64,000 nt of DNA from Lachnospiraceae bacterium KH1T2 (GCA_900114405.1 FOSY01000007.1:53429-117428); one strand, 5' to 3'. Numbered from the stretch's first letter, positions 36,370 through 44,705 are shown. The notes: generated by a model from the sequence alone, not told the origin. Program-made: numbers and translations.

Positions 36370-36867
36370 TCACTCTTCATTATTTACATATATTGTACGT
36401 GCCCAACGTCGCTGAACATCTTTTTCATTGCTTCCAATATTATGAATATCCCAATATAACTGATCACAATCCGGTATTTTATTAGAAGTAATTTTTAGCG
36501 TATAATTCATTAACTTTGCAAGTTTTGGAATAAAAAATTCAGCTTCAGTATTTGACATTAATGCTGAAATTCTTCTATCATAACCTTCCAAAGATATTTT
36601 AGGATTTTTTCTTCCTTCACTAATTAATATGTCAGGTTCTAATGTAACGCCCTCAATTTTTTCGAATAGGCATCTTACACACAAAGCAGCAAAAAAAGCA
36701 TCTTCATCAACTGTATACTTTTTCCCGTTTTTACTTTCAATTTCACTTGGCACCACCTTATAAAACGGTATAATAGCTTTTGGAGCGTCTTTTATTAATT
36801 TACCTGCACAATGAGCAAACAACCTTTTTTCCTCATGTGCAAGTTTTTCATATGCTTCCTGTATCAT
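36370..36867 (-). CDS. casB: CRISPR-associated Cse2/CasB, Cascade small subunit
   Basis: 165 residues, all-helical. EAEFFIPKLAKLMNYTL and QRRWARTIYVNNEE resemble the Cse2 family. Overlaps casA by 20 bases and is followed by casC, as in other I-E operons. Two copies stabilise the displaced strand and the backbone. Confidence 0.88.
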   Translation of the reverse strand: MIQEAYEKLAHEEKRLFAHCAGKLIKDAPKAIIPFYKVVPSEIESKNGKKYTVDEDAFFAALCVRCLFEKIEGVTLEPDILISEGRKNPKISLEGYDRRISALMSNTEAEFFIPKLAKLMNYTLKITSNKIPDCDQLYWDIHNIGSNEKDVQRRWARTIYVNNEE

Positions 36868-38548
36868 TCTTATCCTTTCCCTCCTTCTTCCAATATTTCT
36901 TTAACGTTCCGTAAAAAATATGAAGACAGCCATTCTTACCATGTATTTGCCTGATTATTTTCACCAACATATTCCATGAATTCGTGTTCTTCTCTTCTTT
37001 TTCGCATATTTCTTTAACACTCTTCGTTAAATATTCAAATAATGCTTTATCTGCCGTTTTTTCAAAAGAAGAAGAATCTTCATGATACATTCTTATCACA
37101 TGATTTAAGAAGCTATCATCGCCATCAAATAAAAATTGATGAATCTTGACCCAATACTCTTGCAGTGCATCATCTCTATAATGTCCTGAAAATTTATCCT
37201 TATTATCCAGAAGCGCCGATATTTTAAGCTTGTCCCACATCTTAGAAATTTCTTCTACTATTTCCATTCTTGTAGTTAAATATTCACCCAAATATGAGTC
37301 TTCCAAATATTCTTTCGGAATTTGTACTGTATCATCATAGAACATAGCACTGTATCCTGCATTCTGGGTCATAGGTATCATTGCAAGAGAAGAAATATTC
37401 TCATAATAATCTGTAGCATCTGCACTTTTTTTAATTGGTCTAAGGACATCCGGCATTAAATGCCAGCTTTCTTCTCTAGATGCAGTCAAATTTCCAATAT
37501 TTCTCCACATTTCTCGATCCCCTTTAGCCGGCATCTGAAAAATTTCTCCCGACTTATGATTTCTCAATCTAACAGCAAAAGGATCATGCCACACGTTTTC
37601 ATTCGAATTGGTATAACCATTACTTATATAGCATTCATAAACTTTTCCGTTTTCAATGACCGGTACAATTCTTCTTGCCTGAAAAGCAAGACCTGACACA
37701 AAAGAGACTGAAGTTACTATATCACCACGTTTTCCTGCTTTAGGATTAGGTTCTGCATCGGCATTCCAAAAAGCTGGTGGATCATTTAATTTTAAATTAT
37801 TCTGTAGTTCTCCTTGACTGCGCATACACATAACAAGTGTATGAAACAAATTGTCACATTCTGGCCAAAAGAAAACCGGTTCAGCCGCTGCCATTGAACT
37901 TCCTGCATTTATTCCCATCGAGCCATACGCAGCTGTATATTTAGGTTTGCCATCTTTCCCCACACCGTCTATATAGCAGTTATCACCCGTTTTACTATTC
38001 GCTCCCTTTAACATGTTTCCAGTCGGGAATAAATTAAACGCTAATGCAGCCCTCAAAAATTGAGGCAGCGTATCACCTTCAAAATCTTCCTCTCTCTGGG
38101 CAACTATGTGAATAGGATTATTGCCATGAGGCAGTTCCAAATGCAAATACGCTGCAGATAATTTCACTCCCTCTGTATCAACTTGCGGATTATAGTTAAA
38201 GCAAAAAAAAGATCTTTGAGAATCACCCAAAACAAATGAAGCTCCATTCTTCTCTTCACATTCTTTAACATAATTCTCAATACGTTCAATTTCAAATGAT
38301 CCCGCATCATATAACTTTTGCCGTTCAATACGTCTATCCAGTTGATATACATCCGTAATGAACGCTGTCAAAAACCGTAGTATCGCAATCTTTTCATATG
38401 GCTTAGAATTCGATATTGTTTTAATCTTTTCTGCATTTCTAAAGCATTCAATGATTCCAACATCTTTTATCTTTCCATCCAAAAATACAACTGGAATCCA
38501 CGGATCTTTTAATACATTCAGTGTACTAACATACTGTTGGTCACACAT
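36848..38548 (-). CDS. casA: CRISPR-associated Cse1/Cas8e/CasA, PAM-sensing large subunit
   Basis: 566 residues. NVLKDPWIPVVFLDGKIKDV at the N-terminus, LPQFLRAALAFNLFPTGNML and an LSAAYLHLELPHGNNPIHI loop region place it in Cas8e. It reads the PAM and recruits Cas3. RBS AAAGGAGTG precedes the start. Its own sigma-A-type promoter lies 60-90 bases upstream, and the crRNA-like RNA gene lies just before that promoter. Confidence 0.94.
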   Translation of the reverse strand: MCDQQYVSTLNVLKDPWIPVVFLDGKIKDVGIIECFRNAEKIKTISNSKPYEKIAILRFLTAFITDVYQLDRRIERQKLYDAGSFEIERIENYVKECEEKNGASFVLGDSQRSFFCFNYNPQVDTEGVKLSAAYLHLELPHGNNPIHIVAQREEDFEGDTLPQFLRAALAFNLFPTGNMLKGANSKTGDNCYIDGVGKDGKPKYTAAYGSMGINAGSSMAAAEPVFFWPECDNLFHTLVMCMRSQGELQNNLKLNDPPAFWNADAEPNPKAGKRGDIVTSVSFVSGLAFQARRIVPVIENGKVYECYISNGYTNSNENVWHDPFAVRLRNHKSGEIFQMPAKGDREMWRNIGNLTASREESWHLMPDVLRPIKKSADATDYYENISSLAMIPMTQNAGYSAMFYDDTVQIPKEYLEDSYLGEYLTTRMEIVEEISKMWDKLKISALLDNKDKFSGHYRDDALQEYWVKIHQFLFDGDDSFLNHVIRMYHEDSSSFEKTADKALFEYLTKSVKEICEKEEKNTNSWNMLVKIIRQIHGKNGCLHIFYGTLKKYWKKEGKDKNDTGSI

Positions 38549-38609
38549 TTATAATTACACTCCTTTCATTAAAATATTTTAATAGTCTTTTTATCGACCC
38601 CATACAAAC

Positions 38610-38638
38610 AATATAATACTATAAACGCAATCAGTCAA
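38610..38638 (-). promoter_or_regulatory. casA promoter
   Basis: Minus strand TTGACT (38638-38633), 17 bases, TATATT (38615-38610). The -35 box falls inside the region (38625-38656) that lines up with the pseudo-spacer of the neighbouring crRNA-like RNA: the 17 bases ATTGAATAGAAAATGAT at 38656-38640 match it at 15 positions. Confidence 0.8.
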
Positions 38639-38674
38639 TATCATTTTCTATTCAATGTCATTTTTTATAAATGT

Positions 38675-38716
38675 ATAAAATAAAGATATCCTATTCTAGG
38701 CATAGAATAGGATATC
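38675..38716 (-). terminator. Intrinsic terminator of the crRNA-like RNA
   Basis: GATATCCTATTCT pairs perfectly with AGAATAGGATATC (13 bp, 6-base loop, 38685-38716), followed on the minus strand by TTTATTTTAT. On the plus strand no T-run follows, so it works only for minus transcription. It overlaps the last four bases of the second degenerate repeat. Confidence 0.88.
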
Positions 38717-38824
38717 TACCCCCACCAATGTGAGGAAATGAAAAATTTTCATGTAATCATATTCTAATCAATTGAGCTACCCCCACCAACGTCGGGAACT
38801 ATAATTAATGATTAAATGAATTTT
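38685..38824 (-). ncRNA. crRNA-like RNA with two degenerate repeats (CreR-type candidate)
   Basis: Between cas2 and casA. Repeat A (38774-38801) and repeat B (38713-38740) are degenerate copies of the array repeat, both keeping GTGGGGGTA and starts 61 bp apart. Repeat B can still form the 6-bp stem (CCTCAC/GTGGGG, one U-G pair, loop ATTG); repeat A has one G-G mismatch (CCCGAC/GTGGGG). The 33-nt pseudo-spacer is 38741-38773. A promoter upstream and a terminator downstream make it an independent unit of about 140 nt. Cas6e could process it to a guide with handle GTAGCTCA. The guide's first 17 nt match the casA promoter. Regulatory RNAs of this plan (CreR/CreA) are known from other type I systems. 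Confidence 0.8.
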
Positions 38825-38829
38825 CTTCG

Positions 38830-38859
38830 ATTATAACATACTAACTGAAAGAATTTGAA
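38830..38859 (-). promoter_or_regulatory. Promoter of the crRNA-like RNA
   Basis: Minus strand TG-t-TATAAT (38838-38830) is a consensus extended -10 box, just past the cas2 stop; a weak -35 (TTCAAA) lies 18 bases upstream, inside cas2. Start of transcription expected near 38823, 22 bases before repeat A. Confidence 0.75.
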
Positions 38860-39134
38860 TATGTTTTTATCAAAGATATACCATCATAATCTTCTATACT
38901 GCGCTTAGATTCGCCAACCACCTTAATCGAATATCCTTGTTCAGAATTATCACTTCTGACTAATATCGCATTTCCTTCTTTTATCTCATCAGAAACTTTT
39001 TTCCACAACAATTCTGTAACCTTAGCATTCAGCTGACCAACAAAAACTCCAGCTTTTAATTCAAGCATATATCTTGTAAGTTCTCCGCGAAGTGATTCAC
39101 TTACTTTCTCCATCACCATTACAACCATCGGCAT
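38841..39134 (-). CDS. cas2: CRISPR-associated Cas2e
   Basis: Up to 97 residues; two in-frame ATGs at 39134 and 39128 are both possible. MVVMVMEKVSESLRGELTRY and GVFVGQLNAKVTELLWKKV are the Cas2e signatures. Overlaps cas1 by 38 bases. Forms the Cas1-Cas2 integrase that adds spacers. Confidence 0.94.
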   Translation of the reverse strand: MPMVVMVMEKVSESLRGELTRYMLELKAGVFVGQLNAKVTELLWKKVSDEIKEGNAILVRSDNSEQGYSIKVVGESKRSIEDYDGISLIKTYSNSFS

Positions 39135-40071
39135 TATCCTTATCTAATAGTTTAGAAAGATTCCAACTTCCTGTCTTTACTGTCTCCTCTCCACCATTCC
39201 ACAGTTCTGAATCAGGCTCATCTGTTTGATCTTCATCGACATCAAATAACGTTAATAAATCCTTCGGAATTCTCTTCATAAGCTTTTTTGTATGAAAATA
39301 CTTACGACACTGTTTTCTAACTAAAACCTCTATATCCTCGCCCGTTTCTTCTGCAATTTTAACAGCCTCAAATGATGCAGGTATTGTTGTTTCCGCTTTA
39401 TATAAATCTGCAATATCATAGGCAAAAGACTCACTTCTTCCAGTATGAATAAATCCCAATCCTGTAGAAAATCCCATAGAAACAATCACACTAGAACATA
39501 TTGCATACAGTAACTTATTGCTATGAATAAGCGCTTTATCTAATGGTGACAATTCATTCCATTCCTTATTTTTCCCAAGATCACGCGTTTTCCATGCTAC
39601 GCCTGTCTGTTTGGCAGCCAACGCATAGGCTTTTTTCATTCTGACTCCTTCAATTCCTCTCAATTGATTCAGATTCAATCCGGCTGTCACTTTTTCACCA
39701 AACCTCATTGTGTACATTTTGTATACAACTTTCATATGAAGTTCCTGATTCATACATAGCCTTGCTTGCAGAATCAGATTCTTTCCATTTCTCGTTTCAC
39801 CTCTACCATATGCATAAAAGCGAGTATCACCTTCCCCACACCAAACAACCGAACACCCACAGTCAGCGATTGCTTTGATCGCCGCATGAGTTATCACCGT
39901 CCCCGGTCCTAATAGCAGACAAGTTATATTTGCAATTGGAATAGATGTTTTCCCTCCATCCTTATCCCATTTTGCAATAGCCATAGCATCTTGTTCTATA
40001 CGACAGCGTTCAACATAGATAAAACTTATTGATTCTTTAATTTTAGGTAATTGCTTCAGATTTTTAGGCAT
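39097..40071 (-). CDS. cas1: CRISPR-associated Cas1e integrase
   Basis: 324 residues. ISFIYVERCRIEQDAMAIAK at the N-terminus; the C-terminal helical domain has IRGIEGVRMK-like and SMGFSTGLGFIHTGRSESFAYDIADLYK-region residues (Glu, His, Asp of the metal site). One base separates it from cas3. The adaptation genes sit between cas3 and casA here, not at the end of the operon as in E. coli. Confidence 0.95.
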   Translation of the reverse strand: MPKNLKQLPKIKESISFIYVERCRIEQDAMAIAKWDKDGGKTSIPIANITCLLLGPGTVITHAAIKAIADCGCSVVWCGEGDTRFYAYGRGETRNGKNLILQARLCMNQELHMKVVYKMYTMRFGEKVTAGLNLNQLRGIEGVRMKKAYALAAKQTGVAWKTRDLGKNKEWNELSPLDKALIHSNKLLYAICSSVIVSMGFSTGLGFIHTGRSESFAYDIADLYKAETTIPASFEAVKIAEETGEDIEVLVRKQCRKYFHTKKLMKRIPKDLLTLFDVDEDQTDEPDSELWNGGEETVKTGSWNLSKLLDKDNADGCNGDGESK

Positions 40072-40072
40072 T

Positions 40073-42589
40073 TTATCCTCGCTTAACTATTGCGCCAAAT
40101 TCAGAATCATATATTATTTCAGTTTCTTCTGATACTTTATATTCATCTGTATCACTGACCGCTATAAACATTCCTTTAAGTGCGCCATTTTGCACGCAAT
40201 CTTTATAAGATATATTCCTTAAATTTAATGAAACAGAGTTTTCCAACATCTCATTCTGATTTTTCTTAAGTTGCGGTTTCTCCATAAATCTTTCATACAA
40301 CTGAGATGAACACAGTACAGTTCTTACCGATTTCTCGCCCAATCTTGTTGCAACCTGAAGATTATCAGACTCATCTTCTGACAGAAAAATCGAATCCTTA
40401 TCTGCAAGATAATACAGACTTTCATCAGGTTCCTCTATTACACTTCCCTCTGCCTGATTTGCTTTTAATAATTCTTCTGTAAATTTCTCAATATATTCCA
40501 AGCTTTCTTCAGAAGAGTCATATACATATGCGATAGCATCACGCAAATCATCCGGAACTACTAACACATTCTTATTTCTTAAATATTCTTCTGTCTTATG
40601 CAAAATGTACGGTACATATATTTTCTTTATCGAAGACTTTTCTATGTCACCCACCAGTACATAACATTCTGCTTCAGTTACATGTATCGGACGTTTTAAC
40701 TCATGTCTCCACTCTCTTCCCAATCGTTGCACTAACAAGTCAATAGGGCATATCTGAGTCATCAAAATATCAAAATCCACATCAAGACTTTGTTCAACGA
40801 CCTGTGTACATACCAAAATCGAACATTTTGGTCTTTGACCTTTGCCCGAATATTCTTCTAAACACCTTCTTTCAATATTCGCTCTATCTTTTGCTTTAAA
40901 TCTGGCATGATAAAGCATCAGTTCAATCTTGCTATCCGTCCCAACCTTCTCTTTTAATATTTTATATACTTGCTGTGCGTCATTTACTGTATTTAACATC
41001 AAGCACAGATTTCCACCACCTTTCACTAATTCTATTGCTTTATCAGCCGTCTTTTCTATATCATTTAAGATATCCAACAAATGAATACTATACTGAGAAG
41101 TTCTAAATGGAACACAATGCTTTTCTTCGTACATATTATCTTTCACATACGTCAATAATGGATAATCCTTTTCCAGTTCTTCTTCAATTTCTGCACCAGT
41201 ATATGCTTCAATAAAATTTCTTTTCTTCTCATTGGGAAGTGTAGCAGATAATAAAATAACAGGAATATTCATCACTCTGCACCATTCTAAAAGTCTATCA
41301 AGAATTCTAGACATATAGGCATCATAAGCATGAACCTCATCAATAATTATTACTTTATTAGTAAGTCCCAACATTCTTAATTGCCTGAACCGAATATTCA
41401 TGACGGCCATCATTATTTGATCTACCGTACCGACAGCAAACTGTGATAATAAAGCTCTCCTAGTCGGTCTCAACCATTCTTGTCCAATTTCATCCTCAGA
41501 GCCATATTTAAAATTTTCATTATTTTCTTCTTCAATAACTGACCACGCCATTCCATGCGTAAGCCTAAAATTCGGAATTTCAAATTTGCCAAATATATTA
41601 TTTAATCTTTCCCACATTTGATTTGCAGTTGCAGATGTCGGTAACGCAAAATAAAAGCCGTCCTTTTTATATTCTTTTGCAATTTTAACTGCTAAGTAAA
41701 CTGCCGCTTCAGTTTTACCGGCTCCAGGGCTATCTTCTATAATTGTAAAAATAGGTGACTCATCAGCTGCTTCATTAACTAAAGTCTGCATCGGTCTCAT
41801 ATGATTATTTTCCCAACCATATAATTCATTCAAATTTTTAGGGTCAGGAAGTTTGCTATTTACAAATCCAATAGAATAGATATTTTTCTTAGCAGTTTTT
41901 TTGGCATTATCAAAATATTCTCGATCATCCAAACTATCTTCTACACTAAAATTCTCATTCGAGGCTATCCAGTCAGATAATATTAAGATACCATTTAATG
42001 CTTCACAAAATACCGACCAATCTTCGCATTCTTCAGGAAATTCGATTGGGCAAAACAAAGAATATACTATATTTTCTAAACAGTCTTGCATATATTCATA
42101 TTCTTTTTTTAAGTTTGGAGCCACCTGATTAAATGAACCAGCCTTTTGATGGTGATCTGAAATTACCGAAGTTATATTATCAACAAAATTTTCATCAAGC
42201 TCTCTTGTATCCTCCCAAATGCGGTTCAAAACTTTCGAAGAATATTTTTCATGTCGAAAAGAGATTTTAGTTGTTTCTTTATTGACAACATCTTTAATTA
42301 TTTTTCGAACCTCATCAGGCAAACGCATAAAAACATCTGTATTAGACTGAAAATCAGGATGTGCCTTTCCTATATCATGACATGCAACAAGATATCCAAC
42401 AACATGTAATAACATCTCATGTTCCATATTACATTTTTCGCTCATCAGTTCCAAAAGTGATTTATTTACAACGCTTAAATATTCAATAGCACATACCCCT
42501 GCATCAATCATATGATGCAACAACGATTTATACGGATCAGCTTTTCCCCATAAAGTTACAGCTGCTTTATACAGTTTTTCTTCTTCCAT
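40073..42589 (-). CDS. cas3: CRISPR-associated Cas3 helicase-nuclease
   Basis: 838 residues. N-terminal HD nuclease (CHDIGKAHPDF ~70, DHHQKA ~165), then SF2 helicase: Walker A DSPGAGKTEAA (~289), IIDEVHAYD (~416), LSATLP, and QRLGREWRH (~624). Recruited by Cascade to degrade target DNA. All motifs intact. Confidence 0.95.
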   Translation of the reverse strand: MEEEKLYKAAVTLWGKADPYKSLLHHMIDAGVCAIEYLSVVNKSLLELMSEKCNMEHEMLLHVVGYLVACHDIGKAHPDFQSNTDVFMRLPDEVRKIIKDVVNKETTKISFRHEKYSSKVLNRIWEDTRELDENFVDNITSVISDHHQKAGSFNQVAPNLKKEYEYMQDCLENIVYSLFCPIEFPEECEDWSVFCEALNGILILSDWIASNENFSVEDSLDDREYFDNAKKTAKKNIYSIGFVNSKLPDPKNLNELYGWENNHMRPMQTLVNEAADESPIFTIIEDSPGAGKTEAAVYLAVKIAKEYKKDGFYFALPTSATANQMWERLNNIFGKFEIPNFRLTHGMAWSVIEEENNENFKYGSEDEIGQEWLRPTRRALLSQFAVGTVDQIMMAVMNIRFRQLRMLGLTNKVIIIDEVHAYDAYMSRILDRLLEWCRVMNIPVILLSATLPNEKKRNFIEAYTGAEIEEELEKDYPLLTYVKDNMYEEKHCVPFRTSQYSIHLLDILNDIEKTADKAIELVKGGGNLCLMLNTVNDAQQVYKILKEKVGTDSKIELMLYHARFKAKDRANIERRCLEEYSGKGQRPKCSILVCTQVVEQSLDVDFDILMTQICPIDLLVQRLGREWRHELKRPIHVTEAECYVLVGDIEKSSIKKIYVPYILHKTEEYLRNKNVLVVPDDLRDAIAYVYDSSEESLEYIEKFTEELLKANQAEGSVIEEPDESLYYLADKDSIFLSEDESDNLQVATRLGEKSVRTVLCSSQLYERFMEKPQLKKNQNEMLENSVSLNLRNISYKDCVQNGALKGMFIAVSDTDEYKVSEETEIIYDSEFGAIVKRG

Positions 42590-42714
42590 CTTTACACCTT
42601 TTCAATGATTTTGAATTATACTCCAAGCATAATGAAAATTTCACAACATTCATCTACCACGAAACTCATTTTATATTTTATTGCATTGTGGCATTACTGA
42701 CATACTTAAATTTT

Positions 42715-42742
42715 ATTATACACATTTTCATGTTATCTTATT
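42715..42742 (-). promoter_or_regulatory. Candidate cas3 promoter with shared cas motif
   Basis: Minus strand TATAAT at 42720-42715, about 125 bases before cas3. The bases just upstream (42724-42742, ATTTTCATGTTATCTTATT on +) match 17 of 19 positions of the pseudo-spacer of the crRNA-like RNA. A second TATAAT (42620-42615) lies nearer the gene, so the promoter in use is uncertain. Confidence 0.5.
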
Positions 42743-42819
42743 AAACGCTTTTACAACGATCAGCATTTTACAAATTTTAGATTACACTATAAGTATTTAC
42801 TATATACTTTTCATCTTTT

Positions 42820-42870
42820 TTTACAAAAATATCGCGTGACTGTAACTTAACCAAATCATCGCGATATTTT
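42820..42870 (-). terminator. Terminator of the 43.9-42.9 kb gene pair
   Basis: AAAATATCGCG pairs with CGCGATATTTT (42826-42870), with T-rich sequence after it on the minus strand. Confidence 0.75.
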
Positions 42871-42886
42871 CCAAATATATACAATT

Positions 42887-43453
42887 TTACAGCAAACCAC
42901 CACCGGTCATTCCCTCTGAAACAGCTCCCACGTCTACGCTTTCAGCAGTTTCCGCTGTCACTGTTCCGTATTGCTCTATTTCATCACTCATAGGCTCTGT
43001 TTCATCTTGATTCTCTTTATTGCGTTTCACCATCATCGCAAGTTCCTCTGCAAGTCTGTACAATTCCGGATCATATTGCATAAGCAGATTTCTTTCTTCC
43101 GAGGAAACTTTAACTCCATTCGCAATCTTCCTTGCAATTTTCAAGCACTTTGCCTCCAGTTTAGCCTTTTTTGCCTCATTATCTGCCGCTTTTCTTCTTG
43201 CCAGCAAGTTCGCATACTCATTCTGCACATTCATAAGGTCATTTATATATGCTTTATATGCACTCAAAGCTTTACCCTTAGCATCATACGACAGATCTAA
43301 TGAATTGATCTCTTTTGCATAATCCTTAGAATTTGCAGGGTCTTCAAGCATCTTCTTGCGTATTTCAGCACGTTTTTTACAAATGACACTCTGATCAGTA
43401 TGTATTTCTCTTAATTTCATGTTTAATTGCTTTATCACATCAGCCTTAATCAT
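42887..43453 (-). CDS. Coiled-coil protein of unknown function
   Basis: 188 residues, almost wholly helical and charged (KKRAEIRKKMLEDPANSKDY; NEAKKAKLEAKCLKIARKIA) with an acidic, Gly-ended tail (VSEGMTGGGLL). No signal peptide or membrane helix. Co-translated (ATGA) with the gene upstream. Not recognised; no evidence that it belongs to the CRISPR system next door. Confidence 0.75.
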   Translation of the reverse strand: MIKADVIKQLNMKLREIHTDQSVICKKRAEIRKKMLEDPANSKDYAKEINSLDLSYDAKGKALSAYKAYINDLMNVQNEYANLLARRKAADNEAKKAKLEAKCLKIARKIANGVKVSSEERNLLMQYDPELYRLAEELAMMVKRNKENQDETEPMSDEIEQYGTVTAETAESVDVGAVSEGMTGGGLL

Positions 43454-43947
43454 CGCCCCGCCTCCTTTTTCCTTATATCAGAAGCCTCTGCCCGCGTGTC
43501 TGCTTCATTGATCATGTTTTTAAGTGTCTTTATTTCATTCTCATCTAACTCATCAAATTTCTTTTTGCTGAAATTGTAATGAGCAATGGCTCTCATAATA
43601 GCATTAAGATCCTCAGGAGTAAACATACTTGTAGCCTTTGAAAGATCCTCAAAGTTATCCTCATTTACATTAAGCTTTCCACCACTCGGAAGGATTATTC
43701 TTAAAACTTTTTTCGGATTCAGCATATCACCAAGACATATAGAATTTGTCCTATAATCACAGACAAAAACAACACCGTTATATTTAATGTAGCCTCCTAC
43801 ATCAAGATGACTATACGGACATATCTTCTGCTCTTCGCCAAAGATCTCCGAAAAAGGAGCATTCTTGGCAGTTGAATCAACCTTTGCCTTCTCTCTCGGT
43901 GCTAAAAGGTCAAGAGCTTTTACACTTTGGTTTTCTTTTATTATCAT
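43450..43947 (-). CDS. Protein of unknown function
   Basis: 165 residues: a small beta-rich middle (VGGYIKYNGVVFVCDYRTNS; RIILPSGGKLNVNEDN) followed by a helical tail. First gene of a two-gene unit. The region upstream (44,020-43,990 on the minus strand) has TAAA, ~16 bases, GCCG, which resembles a flagellar (SigD/FliA) promoter only in part. Confidence 0.75.
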   Translation of the reverse strand: MIIKENQSVKALDLLAPREKAKVDSTAKNAPFSEIFGEEQKICPYSHLDVGGYIKYNGVVFVCDYRTNSICLGDMLNPKKVLRIILPSGGKLNVNEDNFEDLSKATSMFTPEDLNAIMRAIAHYNFSKKKFDELDENEIKTLKNMINEADTRAEASDIRKKEAGR

Positions 43948-44031
43948 TATTTGCCCTTTCCACAGTACAGCAAATGACTAGTATAACTGTTTTATATAGA
44001 CTCAAGCGGCAAATATTCATGTACTTTTTAC

Positions 44032-44084
44032 ACAAAAGAAAAAGCGCATTTTTCAAAGTTCTTTCAATCCTTTGAAAAACACGC
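44032..44084 (-). terminator. Terminator of the relB/yoeB-remnant unit
   Basis: TTTTTCAAAG pairs with CTTTGAAAAA, extended by GCG/CGC (44044-44084), followed on the minus strand by CTTTTTCTTTTG. Confidence 0.8.
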
Positions 44085-44158
44085 ATCCATCTCTATTTGC
44101 TATATCGTCAGATTTTACGATTTACTTAAGCGCCTTTATTTTGTGTTAAAGATATTCT

Positions 44159-44251
44159 TTATGAATTTATCTTTCTTAGAGTTTTCTTGTCCTGTGTCTG
44201 CCAATACAGATACTCTTCAAAAGCATTTTCAGAGAATACTATATCAGCCAA
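44159..44251 (-). pseudogene. Frameshifted and truncated YoeB/Txe-type toxin
   Basis: Starting with TTG at 44251, overlapping the antitoxin by 8 bases, the frame reads ADIVFSENAFEEYLYWQTQD then KKTLRKINS and stops. This is the start of YoeB (ENA-EEYLYWQ-D-K-L-KIN-LIKDI). In the next frame IKNI follows where LIKDI is expected, so a 1-base deletion occurred, and the rest of the ~85-residue toxin, including the catalytic C-terminus, is gone. Confidence 0.8.
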
Positions 44252-44516
44252 GCGCCATATCCTCCAACTCTTCCATTGATTTTACAATTACTTTCCCTTC
44301 TTCTACCTGTTTGACCGATTGTTTTATTCTTTCCATATTGCTCTCTGAATAAAATGGATCTTCCGGTGCAGTTATTTCAAAAGGTATCCTCTTTTCCCTT
44401 AATGATTTCATGGTGTAAATATTGTAAAATGTGGCTATATTCATTCCCATCTTTTCAAGCATATTATCAAGCTGCTCTTTCACATCATCTTCTAATCTCA
44501 ATGTTACTGTTTTCAT
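44244..44516 (-). CDS. RelB/DinJ-family antitoxin
   Basis: 90 residues from ATG 44516 (GGAGGTGATG upstream): MKTVTLRLEDDVKEQLDNML, ribbon-helix-helix, then MGMNIATFYNIYTMKSLREK and PFEITAPEDPFYSESNMERI. The C-terminal half would bind the toxin. It is intact although the toxin is decayed, so it may persist as a regulator or protect against related toxins. Confidence 0.88.
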   Translation of the reverse strand: MKTVTLRLEDDVKEQLDNMLEKMGMNIATFYNIYTMKSLREKRIPFEITAPEDPFYSESNMERIKQSVKQVEEGKVIVKSMEELEDMALG

Positions 44517-44705
44517 AAACATCACCTCCACAGCTTAAATATATACAATTATCATTCATTTTACAACTATTTTAATGCTTTTTTCATAAAATCCCGCTTG
44601 GTGTTCGGCATACCGTATCTTGTTGGGTGCTTCCGGTGTTGCACTTATTGCTAAATCTATCTTGAAGTTAAGAAAGAAATAGAGAAAAATGGAAGAAAAG
44701 AAACA

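Noticed and set aside
38631..38639. ATTGACTG over the casA -35 box as the target of the pseudo-spacer seed
   Set aside because: It matches only 6 of the first 8 bases; the site 17 bp upstream (38640-38656) matches 15 of 17 with the expected periodic mismatches.
44590..44690. Open plus-strand frame ending AYRILLGASGVALIAKSILK
   Set aside because: No start with RBS and no recognised family; left as intergenic sequence.
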